Below, piece after piece: positions 52,741 through 61,366 of a DNA stretch of 64,000 nucleotides; position 1 is the stretch's first letter; each line of letters begins with the position of its first letter. Origin of the DNA: Paenibacillus allorhizosphaerae (lineage in GTDB: Bacteria; Bacillota; Bacilli; Paenibacillales; NBRC-103111); the NCBI RefSeq assembly GCF_910594985.1, contig NZ_CAJVCE010000004.1, positions 62,001 to 126,000 of the forward strand. Direction: 5' to 3'. The translations under genes and the position numbers were made by a program. The notes beneath the pieces were generated by a model. It was not told the origin of the DNA, did not search any database, and saw only the letters and a program-made list of their open reading frames with translations.

Positions 52741-53838
52741 TCATACGGCCAGCTCGTTTACGCCGGTAATCATAACCGACAAGTGCTTCGACAAGTCGAT
52801 CTCGTCGGTCGGATTGGACAGTTCGCGGCCGTCGGCATCCTGCAGTATGCGCACCACCGGGCGCTGCGGCGCATTAGAGTTCAAATCAACCACGACACCG
52901 GTTTCTCCCGTATTGAGCTTGACGGTCACACCGACGGGATAAATCGCGACGCGATCGCGAAACAGCCGGATTTTCGATTGTTCGTATAACGTGCCCGAGC
53001 CGGAGTACAAGATGTCCATCGCTTGATGCGGCAGCATCGCCTTTCGGTATACGCGGTGCGTCGTCATCGCATCGTACGAATCGACAAGACCGATCCACTG
53101 GGCGTAATCATGGATTTCGTTTCCTTTCAGCCCGCGCGGATAGCCGCTCCCGTCGATCCGCTCATGATGCTGGAGCGCGCAATGCGCCGAAAGCAAAGGA
53201 ATATTCGGCTCGTCCTTCAAAAACTGAAATCCGAAATCGGCATGTTTCTTGATACGAACAAATTCTTCCTCCGTCAGTTGATCTTTTTTCTTCAGCAGTT
53301 CCAGCGGAATTTGCGTCTTGCCGACGTCATGCAGCAGCGCGCCCAGCCCCAGCGCTAAAAGCTCGTCACGCGAATAGCCGTACGCCATCCCGAGCATCGA
53401 CGCATAAATACAAACATTCAATGAATGCTGGAACAAATAAGTGTCCATCAGGCTTATATTGCTGAGCATGATCATCGCGTCTTTATTGCCGCCAAGATCG
53501 TCCAATATCATCTTCATCATATCGCCGAACACTTTGCCGACCTTGACGCTGCCTACCGACCTGCGCTTCGTTTGATCCTCCATGATTTTCCGAAAGGAGC
53601 CGCGAATGTCCGAAATCGCCCGCACCCTCGTTTCGTCCGAGATCGGATCCGTCACCACAATATCTCTTGTCCTCGGATCGTCGATGTATACAAAGTCAAT
53701 GCCATGACAACCCAGGCGATTTATCAAACTTTGAGATAATTCGACATGCTCGCTGAGCAGAGTCAAACCGTCCTCGTTATATATTTTTTTTGCCAGCCTC
53801 ATACCGGGCCTGACCATACTGAGCGAAAGCAAACGCAT
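52741..53838 (-). CDS. HD-GYP domain phosphodiesterase
   Basis: A 365-residue protein. A DUF3391-like N-terminal region (about 1-60) precedes an HD-GYP domain (about 120-300) with GALLHDVGKTQIPLELL, the HHERIDGSGYP signature and VDSYDAMTTHRVYR. The C-terminal 55 residues form a small beta-rich part. HD-GYP proteins hydrolyse cyclic di-GMP, and all expected metal-binding His and Asp residues are visible. No transmembrane helix or receiver domain is present. Confidence 0.88.
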   Translation of the reverse strand: MRLLSLSMVRPGMRLAKKIYNEDGLTLLSEHVELSQSLINRLGCHGIDFVYIDDPRTRDIVVTDPISDETRVRAISDIRGSFRKIMEDQTKRRSVGSVKVGKVFGDMMKMILDDLGGNKDAMIMLSNISLMDTYLFQHSLNVCIYASMLGMAYGYSRDELLALGLGALLHDVGKTQIPLELLKKKDQLTEEEFVRIKKHADFGFQFLKDEPNIPLLSAHCALQHHERIDGSGYPRGLKGNEIHDYAQWIGLVDSYDAMTTHRVYRKAMLPHQAMDILYSGSGTLYEQSKIRLFRDRVAIYPVGVTVKLNTGETGVVVDLNSNAPQRPVVRILQDADGRELSNPTDEIDLSKHLSVMITGVNELAV

Positions 53839-53941
53839 AGAGGCGACCTTCTTCTAAAGAAAATTTTAGATAATCGATATAGGACTAGAGTAGCGGATTC
53901 AGTCGAAAAGAGCAATACATTTCTTGACAGCGACAAAAAAA

Positions 53942-53975
53942 CCGAAAATCAAGAGCATATACACTTGACTTTCGG
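53942..53975 (-). terminator. terminator after uppP
   Basis: Minus strand: CCGAAAGTCAAG pairs with CTTGATTTTCGG, one G-T pair, 10-base loop, followed by a run of seven T. Confidence 0.8.
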
Positions 53976-54008
53976 CTCATATTGCATGCTTAGTCATAGG
54001 CCCCGCCG

Positions 54009-54815
54009 TCAGCGCAGCAGGAAAAACCAGTAAAGGGCCGCAACAGCGAAACGGTAATAAGCGAAGTAGGCAAGACTGAATTTCTGCACGAATTTGATAA
54101 ACGTCACAACGGCAAGGAGAGCTACGATAAAGGAAACGACGAAGCCGATAAAGAAAAAACCGAGCGTGTCCGATGTAAAGCTGTCCAGATTTTGCAGCAT
54201 CTCATAGCCGGTTGCCGCCACCATGACGGGAATGGCGATAATGAACGTAAAGTCCGCCGCCGCGGAGCGGCTGGCACCGGCCAGCATGCCGCCGGCAATC
54301 GTCGAACCGGAACGGGAAAAACCGGGCCATAAAGAAACGATTTGCCACAGACCGATAATAAACGCCTGCTTGTACGTAAGATCATCAACGTCGTTCGCCG
54401 TAATGTTCGGCTGCTGCTTTTCTCCGATAATGAGCAGAATGGCCCCGAGCACAAGGCCGATCAGTACGGTTGTCGGCGAAAACAAATAATCTTTAATAAA
54501 ATGGCGCGACAAGTAAGCAAGCACAAGCACGGGCACGATCGCCAGCAAAATATGGATCAAGTTCATGCCTTTTCCGTTCCTTGGCTTGTCCTTGCTCAGT
54601 CCGAACAGCCTCAATATCCGTTTCCAGTAGATGATCGTCACCGCCAAGATGGCACCGAGTTGAATCACGATTTCGAACGTTTTCATCAGTTCGTCCGTAT
54701 CCGGAATGCCGAGAAGCGATCCGGCCAAAATCATATGGCCGGTGGACGACACCGGCAAAAACTCCGTCAAGCCTTCTACTATTCCGATAATGACAGCTAC
54801 CCACCAATCGTACAT
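54009..54815 (-). CDS. uppP: undecaprenyl-diphosphatase
   Basis: A 268-residue membrane enzyme (BacA/UppP) that dephosphorylates undecaprenyl diphosphate to recycle the peptidoglycan lipid carrier. The two family signatures are clear: EGLTEFLPVSSTGHMIL near the N-terminus and LWPGFSRSGSTIAGG around residue 165, which carry the catalytic Glu, Ser, Arg and His residues. Eight or so helices span the chain. Such proteins also give low-level bacitracin resistance. Confidence 0.96.
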   Translation of the reverse strand: MYDWWVAVIIGIVEGLTEFLPVSSTGHMILAGSLLGIPDTDELMKTFEIVIQLGAILAVTIIYWKRILRLFGLSKDKPRNGKGMNLIHILLAIVPVLVLAYLSRHFIKDYLFSPTTVLIGLVLGAILLIIGEKQQPNITANDVDDLTYKQAFIIGLWQIVSLWPGFSRSGSTIAGGMLAGASRSAAADFTFIIAIPVMVAATGYEMLQNLDSFTSDTLGFFFIGFVVSFIVALLAVVTFIKFVQKFSLAYFAYYRFAVAALYWFFLLR

Positions 54816-54937
54816 ATAAGCCTCCTACGCTTCTCGAAAAGAGATGTATTTTACAATCCTGCTATGGGTCCCGAGCAGAACTCGTCCTGCCTGTGGAAAA
54901 CCAGTTCTATTCTAACCGCTTTCCGCGGATTTGTAAT

Positions 54938-56377
54938 TTACAATAGCTTAACAAAACGTTTGCGCCCGCTGGCCAGCAGCGCCTTTTGATCAAGAAGCTC
55001 TCGAAGCAGCACATCGCGAATGAACTCCGGCAAAAAGAACTGGACCTCCGTCCCCTCGCTTAACGACTCGTAGCCGATTTTGAACGTAAACATGTCGATC
55101 ATGCCGACGGCATACAATTGCTCGGATAGAAGCGGCCGGCCGCCGACCGCGACGTTTCGGATTTTACGATAAGGTTCGGCTTGCGGGTCGTATTCAATGT
55201 CCATTCCGTCCACGCACAAACAGCCGAGCACCTTTCCGCGAAATCCGAAACCGAACAGCGGTTTGTCCATAAATTCCGGCAAAAGCGATTGCTCCAGCGC
55301 GAGCAGCAGCTGCGCTCCCGTCAGCATAACCCGACACGGGTTGATCGGCGAAGGACAAAGCTCAAGCAGCATGCCTGCGGTCAGAGGGCCTTGCGAAAGC
55401 CCGTGCAGCAGTTGGCCCGAATTGACCAGACCGATCTCCGCTTCGGTGAAGGTCCGCAAACCTGCCGCGAGCAAATTGCCGAGCTTCGATTCGCCGTACC
55501 AGTCGACCGGCATGTCTATAGGAAGCCTCGCCACGACTTGACCGAGCCTTGCGGCGGCGGCAGCGGATGCCTGCTCGATCAGCATCGCGACGCGTTCGTC
55601 GCGGGGCATTTCCGGCACCGGGATCACCGTTGCTTCCACCTTCCGAAGGGTCCGCAGACGAGCATCCCACTCCAAATCGACCATTCCCACGTACTGTCCG
55701 AATTTGCCTGCCGCACATACGGCGGCACCGCCGATGCGAATCGGCTGCTCCAGCAAATGATGCGTATGGCCGCCCAAAACAATATCGATGCCGGGCACCT
55801 CGGCGGCGAGCCTCTCGTCGTAACGAAGCCCGAGATGGGACAACACGACGATCACGTCGACCCGGGAACGAAGTTCCGGCACAAGCCGCCTCAAGACTTC
55901 CATCGGCTCTTGTACGTCCCAGCCAAGCAAAGAATAAAACTCGGGGAAGCAGGCGGTTACGCCGATCAATCCGAAGCGAACGCCAGCTTTCTCGACAATG
56001 TGCCAAGGCTTTGCCCATGGCGCATGATTTCCGCTTGCGGACTGCGGCATATTCGCAAGCACGATGGCGAATGCCGCCTCGCGATACGCATCGGCCAGCG
56101 CTTCCGCCGTCAGCGTTAGCCCTTCGTTATTGCCGATCGTCACGGCATCGTACCCTGTAGCATTCAAAACGGCTACATTGGCATGACCCATTGTTCCTTC
56201 GGTTTCCGGTCGAACCCGATCCATATGATCCCCGATGTCAAGGGTCAGCGTGCAATCCTCACCCGCTTCCGTCCGCAGCCTCTTAATGATGGCGGCGATC
56301 GCCGCCATATGTTCAAACCGGCTGTGGATATCGTTGGTATGAAGGATGCGCAGCCTGATCGCAGCATTAGCGCTCAT
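54938..56377 (-). CDS. 5'-nucleotidase/metallophosphatase, YunD-like
   Basis: A 479-residue protein with a calcineurin-like metallophosphatase domain (1-260) and a C-terminal 5'-nucleotidase domain (about 275-450). Metal-binding motifs are LHTNDIHSRFEH, DIGDHMD, VVLSHLGLRYDE and VLGGHTHHLLEQ. The usual GNHE motif reads IGNNEGL, so the catalytic His next to the metal-binding Asn is replaced. No signal peptide is seen, so it is probably cytoplasmic, like YunD of B. subtilis. The natural substrate is uncertain. Confidence 0.85.
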   Translation of the reverse strand: MSANAAIRLRILHTNDIHSRFEHMAAIAAIIKRLRTEAGEDCTLTLDIGDHMDRVRPETEGTMGHANVAVLNATGYDAVTIGNNEGLTLTAEALADAYREAAFAIVLANMPQSASGNHAPWAKPWHIVEKAGVRFGLIGVTACFPEFYSLLGWDVQEPMEVLRRLVPELRSRVDVIVVLSHLGLRYDERLAAEVPGIDIVLGGHTHHLLEQPIRIGGAAVCAAGKFGQYVGMVDLEWDARLRTLRKVEATVIPVPEMPRDERVAMLIEQASAAAAARLGQVVARLPIDMPVDWYGESKLGNLLAAGLRTFTEAEIGLVNSGQLLHGLSQGPLTAGMLLELCPSPINPCRVMLTGAQLLLALEQSLLPEFMDKPLFGFGFRGKVLGCLCVDGMDIEYDPQAEPYRKIRNVAVGGRPLLSEQLYAVGMIDMFTFKIGYESLSEGTEVQFFLPEFIRDVLLRELLDQKALLASGRKRFVKLL

Positions 56378-56432
56378 GATGGCTCTACTCCTTCCTATAC
56401 CTCACGCTTGTCTTATGTATAGTCGTTCCTTG

Positions 56433-56900
56433 TTAAGATTCGCCCGGTTTGCGCAGTTGCTCCGGCGTAATTCGGTTCTTGAATCCGTACGAAACGCTCA
56501 GCCCTTCGCCGCCGCGGTACAATACGCGAATGCGGACAACGCTCTTGACGTTCAGGCATTCGCTGCTGCCGTCAGGAACGTACAGCCGAAGCGGAAACCC
56601 TTTTTTTAGCGGCTCTCCGTCCGCCTGTTTGTACAAAAACATGGCGCGTCCCAATTCGCTCCATGGAATGACCGCCTGAAACTCATCGACCGCTTCGACC
56701 TGGACGCCGCTCGGGGGTTCCCCGCTGCCGCCGTTCCTGCTCTCGCGCCAGCCCCGGTACCAAGCCTGAAAATCAACTGCCCGCCCGGTCACACCGGCCA
56801 CCCGGTTGCCTGCTTCGAACTGCACTGCGCTAAGCTGCGCCAACTCATCCACTTCCAGTTCGGCCGAGCCGTACATTTCATCATATACTTCAATTTTCAT
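56433..56900 (-). CDS. small molybdopterin-oxidoreductase-like protein
   Basis: A 155-residue protein. The C-terminal half (AVIPWSELGRAMFLYKQADG, then GFPLRLYVP and LNVKSVVRIRV) resembles the end of the sulfite-oxidase-type molybdopterin domain, but the protein is far shorter than such enzymes. The start at 56900 is preceded by GGAAGGATGGTGG. It is divergent from the molybdenum cofactor genes that begin at 57045, which supports a link. Function is unproven; it could be a stand-alone cofactor-binding or chaperone domain. Confidence 0.6.
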   Translation of the reverse strand: MKIEVYDEMYGSAELEVDELAQLSAVQFEAGNRVAGVTGRAVDFQAWYRGWRESRNGGSGEPPSGVQVEAVDEFQAVIPWSELGRAMFLYKQADGEPLKKGFPLRLYVPDGSSECLNVKSVVRIRVLYRGGEGLSVSYGFKNRITPEQLRKPGES

Positions 56901-57044
56901 CGATATGCCACCATCCTTCCGACACTTCATTTCATCCCTGCCATTATATCATTTATGCCTTACATTGTGATATGCTGAGGATGACCGAACGGCGGAGCGC
57001 AAACAATCTTACCGCCTTTACATAGGATTGGAGTGGGTGGAATC

Positions 57045-57776
57045 ATGAAGCTGAAATTGCTCGTTTTCGCCGGGCTGGCCGAACTGCTCGGCGGTTCCGC
57101 GATCGTAGTGGACGTTGCCGCGGACAAGCTCTCGCCGGCACAGCTGAAAACATATTTGATCGAACAATTTCCGCAAGCCGCACCGACGCTTGCAACATCG
57201 TTTATCGCGGTCAATCAGGCTTATGCGGAAGAACATACGCTCATTGGCGAACGGGATGAAGTGGCAATCATCCCCCCTGTATCCGGCGGAGAACCGCAAC
57301 CCGGGCTTGCTACAAACCCCGATATGGCCGAGATTACGTTGGACCCGATCGCAGTAGAACAAGTAACGGCCAAGGTCTTGCATCCCAATCATGGAGCCGC
57401 GATCGCGTTCATTGGTACAACGCGGGAATTGACGCACGGACAAAGAACGACGCTGCTCGAATATGAAGCGTATACGCCGATGGCGCTGAAGACGATGCGA
57501 CAAATTATCGAGGAGATCGGCGACTTGCACCCCGGCACGCTTTGCGCCATTACACATCGTCTCGGATCGGTGCCTGTGGGCGAAATCAGCGTCGTCATCG
57601 CCGTATCCTCCCCTCACCGCGATGCGGCTTATGACGCAAGCCGCTACGCTATCGAACGACTCAAGCAAATCGTGCCGATCTGGAAGAAGGAAATATGGGA
57701 GGACGGCTCCGAGTGGAAGGGACATCAGCTCGGGCCATGGGACCCGACGGCCGCGAACGGAGGTGCGCAGCCGTGA
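57045..57776 (+). CDS. MoaD-MoaE fusion, molybdopterin synthase
   Basis: A 243-residue fusion of both molybdopterin synthase subunits, which together convert precursor Z to molybdopterin. Residues 1-82 form the ubiquitin-like MoaD part ending in PPVSGG; the MoaE part follows (GAAIAFIGTTRELTHGQRTT, LEYEAYTPMALKTM, HRLGSVPVGEISVVIAVSSP, PIWKKEIWEDGSEW). The MoaD Gly-Gly is internal here, so it would need proteolytic release before thiocarboxylation, as known for MoaX of mycobacteria. The ATG at 57045 was chosen; a GTG at 57033 is possible. The stop overlaps the next gene by one base. Confidence 0.9.
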   Translation: MKLKLLVFAGLAELLGGSAIVVDVAADKLSPAQLKTYLIEQFPQAAPTLATSFIAVNQAYAEEHTLIGERDEVAIIPPVSGGEPQPGLATNPDMAEITLDPIAVEQVTAKVLHPNHGAAIAFIGTTRELTHGQRTTLLEYEAYTPMALKTMRQIIEEIGDLHPGTLCAITHRLGSVPVGEISVVIAVSSPHRDAAYDASRYAIERLKQIVPIWKKEIWEDGSEWKGHQLGPWDPTAANGGAQP

Positions 57777-58819
57777 TGAACGATTGGACGGACCGCGACC
57801 GGTATTCGCGGCAAATGCTGTTTCCTCCGATCGGCGAGGAGGGCCAGGCGAAACTGCTGGCGTCGCGCGTCGCCGTCGTAGGCATGGGCGCGCTAGGCAC
57901 CGTGCTCGCGAATCATATGGTGCGCGCCGGCGTCGGCTTTGTGCGCCTGATCGACCGCGACTTCGTCGAGGCCAGCAATCTGCAGCGGCAGATGCTCTAC
58001 GACGAAGCCGACGCGGCCGGCTCGTCACCCAAGGCGGAAGCCGCAGCCGCTCGTCTCCGCGCGGCAAATTCCGGGGTGACGGTAGAGCCGGTCGTCGCCG
58101 ACCTGAACTGGGCAAATTGCGAAGAGCTGCTGGGCGATGTGCAGCTCATACTGGACGGCACGGACAATTTCTCCGTGCGCTTCCTGATCAATGACGTAAG
58201 CGTCAAGCACGGCATACCCTGGATTTACGGCGGCGCCGTCAGCTCCCGTGGCGTAAGTCTTACGATCATGCCCGGCGAAACGCCTTGTCTGCGCTGCATG
58301 TTCGGGCAGCCGCCGGCGCAAGGCACGACGGAGACGTGCGATACCGCCGGGGTTATCGGCCCGATCATTCATACGGTCGCCTCGTATCAGGCGACGGAAG
58401 CGTTCAAGCTGCTCGTAGGCGCACACGAAGCGCTGAGCCGCAAAATGGTGCATTGGGACCTATGGTACAACCAATACGCCGCGGTCGACGTCGCCAAGGC
58501 ACGCAAAAGCGATTGTCCCTGCTGCAAGGAGCATCGTTTCGAATATCTTGACGCTTCGATGGAGGAAGAGACGATCCAGACGCTGTGCGGACGCAACTCG
58601 GTACAAATTCAACCTGTACGGCCTTCCCGATTGTCGCTCAGCGAGTGGGCCGAAAAGCTTACTCCTATCGGACGAGTGGAGCAAAATCGGTTTTTGCTCA
58701 AGCTGTATCTGGAGTCCGGCATGACGCTCGTGCTTTTCCCGGACGGGCGCATGATTGTGCAGGGGACCGATGACCCAGTCCAGGCCAAAAGTCTCTACAG
58801 CCGCTATATCGGAATGTAA
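57776..58819 (+). CDS. ThiF/MoeB family adenylyltransferase
   Basis: A 347-residue E1-like enzyme that adenylates the C-terminus of a sulphur-carrier protein, here presumably the MoaD part encoded just upstream. It has the nucleotide loop VAVVGMGALGTVLANHMVRA, DRDFVEASNLQRQ, LDGTDNFSVRFLIND, and zinc-binding CLRCMFG with CPCC. CDTAGVIGPIIHTVAS matches the family. The last 75 residues (CGRNSVQIQPVRPS and onwards) form a separate C-terminal domain. It starts inside the moaDE stop region (TGATG), so the two are coupled. Confidence 0.9.
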   Translation: MNDWTDRDRYSRQMLFPPIGEEGQAKLLASRVAVVGMGALGTVLANHMVRAGVGFVRLIDRDFVEASNLQRQMLYDEADAAGSSPKAEAAAARLRAANSGVTVEPVVADLNWANCEELLGDVQLILDGTDNFSVRFLINDVSVKHGIPWIYGGAVSSRGVSLTIMPGETPCLRCMFGQPPAQGTTETCDTAGVIGPIIHTVASYQATEAFKLLVGAHEALSRKMVHWDLWYNQYAAVDVAKARKSDCPCCKEHRFEYLDASMEEETIQTLCGRNSVQIQPVRPSRLSLSEWAEKLTPIGRVEQNRFLLKLYLESGMTLVLFPDGRMIVQGTDDPVQAKSLYSRYIGM

Positions 58820-58938
58820 CAGGGAGTTTGCCTACAATTTGACAACTTTTGATTAACAGGTCTTCGATTTCTTGATATGATGGAAGCAGATTTGCCTGCG
58901 GCAACTGCATTCCCGATATGTTTAGAAGAAGGTGAACT

Positions 58939-60018
58939 TTGTTGCGAACTCCCCTCAGTCTGGTCAAAGTAGGAGATTGCTTGGCCTCGGATACGTTCAA
59001 TTCCTTCGGATTGCTCATATTGGCGGGAAATACGGTGCTTTCCAGCGATGACATCGCCAAACTGCATTTGCACCATATATTCGACGTCGATATAGTTCCC
59101 AAGTATGACGATCCGCACGAATATGCTACTATCGACGAACATCCTTCTTCAAAACGAACCGAACCCGCTGCTGAAAGATTTGAAAAAGTCAAAGCCTCAT
59201 ACCAGGTAGCCATTGACGGCATCAAGGAACTGTTCAACGGAGCCAAAACGGATGGAACGATTCGAGAAGAAGCCGTAACATCCGGCTTTTTGCCGCTCGC
59301 GGAGCAAGTCCAGCAAGAGAAGGACGTCGCTTCCCTGCTGATCGCTCTGAATACCAAGGACGATTATACGTACCAGCACAGCGTTCAGGTCGGACTCATC
59401 TCCTACTATATCGCCAAATGGCTGGGACAATCCGAAGAAGAGGCGCTGCTGGCCGGAAAAGCCGGGTATTTGCATGATATCGGAAAATGCCGGATTGACG
59501 ATGCGATTCTTCTGAAGCCGGGACGGCTTACCGTGAACGAGTATGACGAAATCAAAAAGCATGCGCGGTTCGGGTACGAGATCGCCATGCAATCCGGCTT
59601 CCCGGAACCGCTGTGTCTGGCCGCGCTGCAGCACCATGAGCGGCTGGACGGCAGCGGATACCCGGATCAACTGCAAAGCGATGCGATACATCCGTTGTCC
59701 AAAATCGTTGCCGTCGCCGATGTATACAGCGCCATGATCTCTAATCGCGTCTATCAGAACAAAAAGGATCTGCTTTTCGTGTTGAAGGAAATCCACCGCT
59801 GCAGCTTCGGTGAGCTTGATCCGGTCGTCACGCAGAAGTTCATAAACAATATGATTCCTTGTTTGATCGGTAAAAAAGTGCTGCTATCGTCGGGAGAATT
59901 CGGAACAATCGTGCTGATTCGCCTGACGGATTATTTCCGGCCGCTCATTCGCACGGGCGAACGCTTTATCGATTTAGCGCAGCGAACGGATCTCGAGATT
60001 GAAGCCGTCTATATTTGA
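58939..60018 (+). CDS. second HD-GYP domain phosphodiesterase
   Basis: A 359-residue protein with an N-terminal region of about 130 residues and an HD-GYP domain (about 150-300): GYLHDIGKCRIDDAILL, the signature HHERLDGSGYP, and VADVYSAMISNRVYQNKKD. A small C-terminal beta-rich part follows. The start is a TTG (58939 or 58942) behind AAGGTGAAC. Its overall plan is like the HD-GYP protein at 52741-53838, so the two are probably paralogues. It is likely to degrade cyclic di-GMP. Confidence 0.87.
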   Translation: MLRTPLSLVKVGDCLASDTFNSFGLLILAGNTVLSSDDIAKLHLHHIFDVDIVPKYDDPHEYATIDEHPSSKRTEPAAERFEKVKASYQVAIDGIKELFNGAKTDGTIREEAVTSGFLPLAEQVQQEKDVASLLIALNTKDDYTYQHSVQVGLISYYIAKWLGQSEEEALLAGKAGYLHDIGKCRIDDAILLKPGRLTVNEYDEIKKHARFGYEIAMQSGFPEPLCLAALQHHERLDGSGYPDQLQSDAIHPLSKIVAVADVYSAMISNRVYQNKKDLLFVLKEIHRCSFGELDPVVTQKFINNMIPCLIGKKVLLSSGEFGTIVLIRLTDYFRPLIRTGERFIDLAQRTDLEIEAVYI

Positions 60019-60021
60019 AAC

Positions 60022-60054
60022 AAGCTCATAGCCCGGTGCTGAGGCTATGAGCTT
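60022..60054. terminator. bidirectional terminator after the HD-GYP gene
   Basis: A 12-bp stem AAGCTCATAGCC / GGCTATGAGCTT with a nine-base loop, then TATTTTT on the plus strand, between convergent genes. Confidence 0.88.
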
Positions 60055-60059
60055 TATTT

Positions 60060-61175
60060 TTAGTAGGCGACTCGTCTCGCTTGAAGATACGTTCTTTTCC
60101 AATACGCTTTATTGATGTTGGTGATTTGTACTCCGTTTTTGGGCAGCGGCGACGAATGGATCATCTTCTGATTGCCCATGTAAATCCCCACATGCCCTAC
60201 CGTTCGATTCGTCCGGAAGCGACCGGGAACATAGAAGAACATCAAATCGCCTTTGCGCAAGCTTTTGCGGGGCACGAATACGCCTTGTTTAGCCTGTGAC
60301 CGTGCTAACCTATTTAGCTTCACATTTTGCTTGCCGAATAAATACTGGGTATATCGCGAGCAGTCGAACCGTCCGGACTGAGGATAAGGATCAGCGCCGA
60401 ACAAATAGTCTATGCCTAAATATCTTTTGCCCTGGCGAATGAGCGCGTTCATATCGATATTTTTTATAACAGGAATGGCTGGTTCATCTAAATAATTTGC
60501 TGTCGGCGCTTCTAACGGGTCTGTTCCCTCGTCTCCCTTGAACGGATCGTTCGGGTCGTCCTCAAAGTCCAGCTCCGAACCCGTATTTGCCTCTTCCGGG
60601 CCGTCAATCGCCCCAATCGCTGCAATGTCGGTGCCGCGAACTACCATATTCTTTCCACGCAGTTCATAAGCAATCTCTTCAGAGAACAATGTGGCTATGG
60701 CCGATACGGGAATATGAACCTGCGAATTTTGAAGTATAGGCGGGTCCGACAACGTTACGGGAACTTCTTCCTTTAATGCGTTCGTGCTTCCTATTTTTAA
60801 TTCGACGGTAGCGTCATTCTCGCCAATCTGAAATACGTTACTGCCCGCATTCCATTGATAGTTATATTCCAACGAATGGGCAAAGTCGCTGCCGATCACA
60901 TAATCTTTCCCACCTATCGTGACTAGCGGAATAGTTACCTCGTCCTGAGTGGATTGGACACGCAATGTACCCGGGTTTGCCTCGCTTGATCCGTTCGCCA
61001 TGCCACCGTTCAAATTCTCGCTCTTTTGCCGGTCCGCCGCATACCCGTTAGTGCTCGGGATTCCCTGCTGCTTACTTTGCTGCTGCTCTTGCGAGACCTG
61101 AGGTCCACACCCGGACACGACAATAATCGCTGCGGAGAGCAGCATCAATGCAGAACGCCGCCACACATTTCTCAT
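60060..61175 (-). CDS. NlpC/P60 family lipoprotein peptidase
   Basis: A 371-residue secreted lipoprotein. The signal peptide ends in a lipobox (IIVVSGC, Cys about residue 21). A low-complexity region follows, then a copper-amine-oxidase-N-like domain (about 75-170: VTIGGKDYVIGSDFAHSLEY), an acidic linker, and a C-terminal NlpC/P60 domain (about 255-371) with the catalytic Cys in GRFDCSRYTQYLF and the His in TVGHVGIYMGNQ. It probably cleaves peptidoglycan stem peptides. The start at 61175 follows AAGGAGTATGGTGAA; the frame is open further upstream without a better site. Confidence 0.88.
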   Translation of the reverse strand: MRNVWRRSALMLLSAAIIVVSGCGPQVSQEQQQSKQQGIPSTNGYAADRQKSENLNGGMANGSSEANPGTLRVQSTQDEVTIPLVTIGGKDYVIGSDFAHSLEYNYQWNAGSNVFQIGENDATVELKIGSTNALKEEVPVTLSDPPILQNSQVHIPVSAIATLFSEEIAYELRGKNMVVRGTDIAAIGAIDGPEEANTGSELDFEDDPNDPFKGDEGTDPLEAPTANYLDEPAIPVIKNIDMNALIRQGKRYLGIDYLFGADPYPQSGRFDCSRYTQYLFGKQNVKLNRLARSQAKQGVFVPRKSLRKGDLMFFYVPGRFRTNRTVGHVGIYMGNQKMIHSSPLPKNGVQITNINKAYWKRTYLQARRVAY

Positions 61176-61304
61176 TTCACCATACTCCTTGCATGTATTT
61201 TTTTTGATCTGCTCATAGCATGAGAAACGATGGGCTTGACTATACACTTCTGCCATTGGAAACAAAAAGATACATGGAAAGACGGCTGCATTCTGTTTTA
61301 ACGC

Positions 61305-61343
61305 AAGAAACCCCTCCATCCCGATTGGGAAGAGGGGTTTCTT
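61305..61343. terminator. terminator after sufB
   Basis: A 12-bp stem AAGAAACCCCTC / GAGGGGTTTCTT with a 15-base loop, downstream of sufB on the minus strand; both flanks are moderately T/A-rich. Confidence 0.8.
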
Positions 61344-61366
61344 AATTTCGGCATGTTCGGTTCTCT

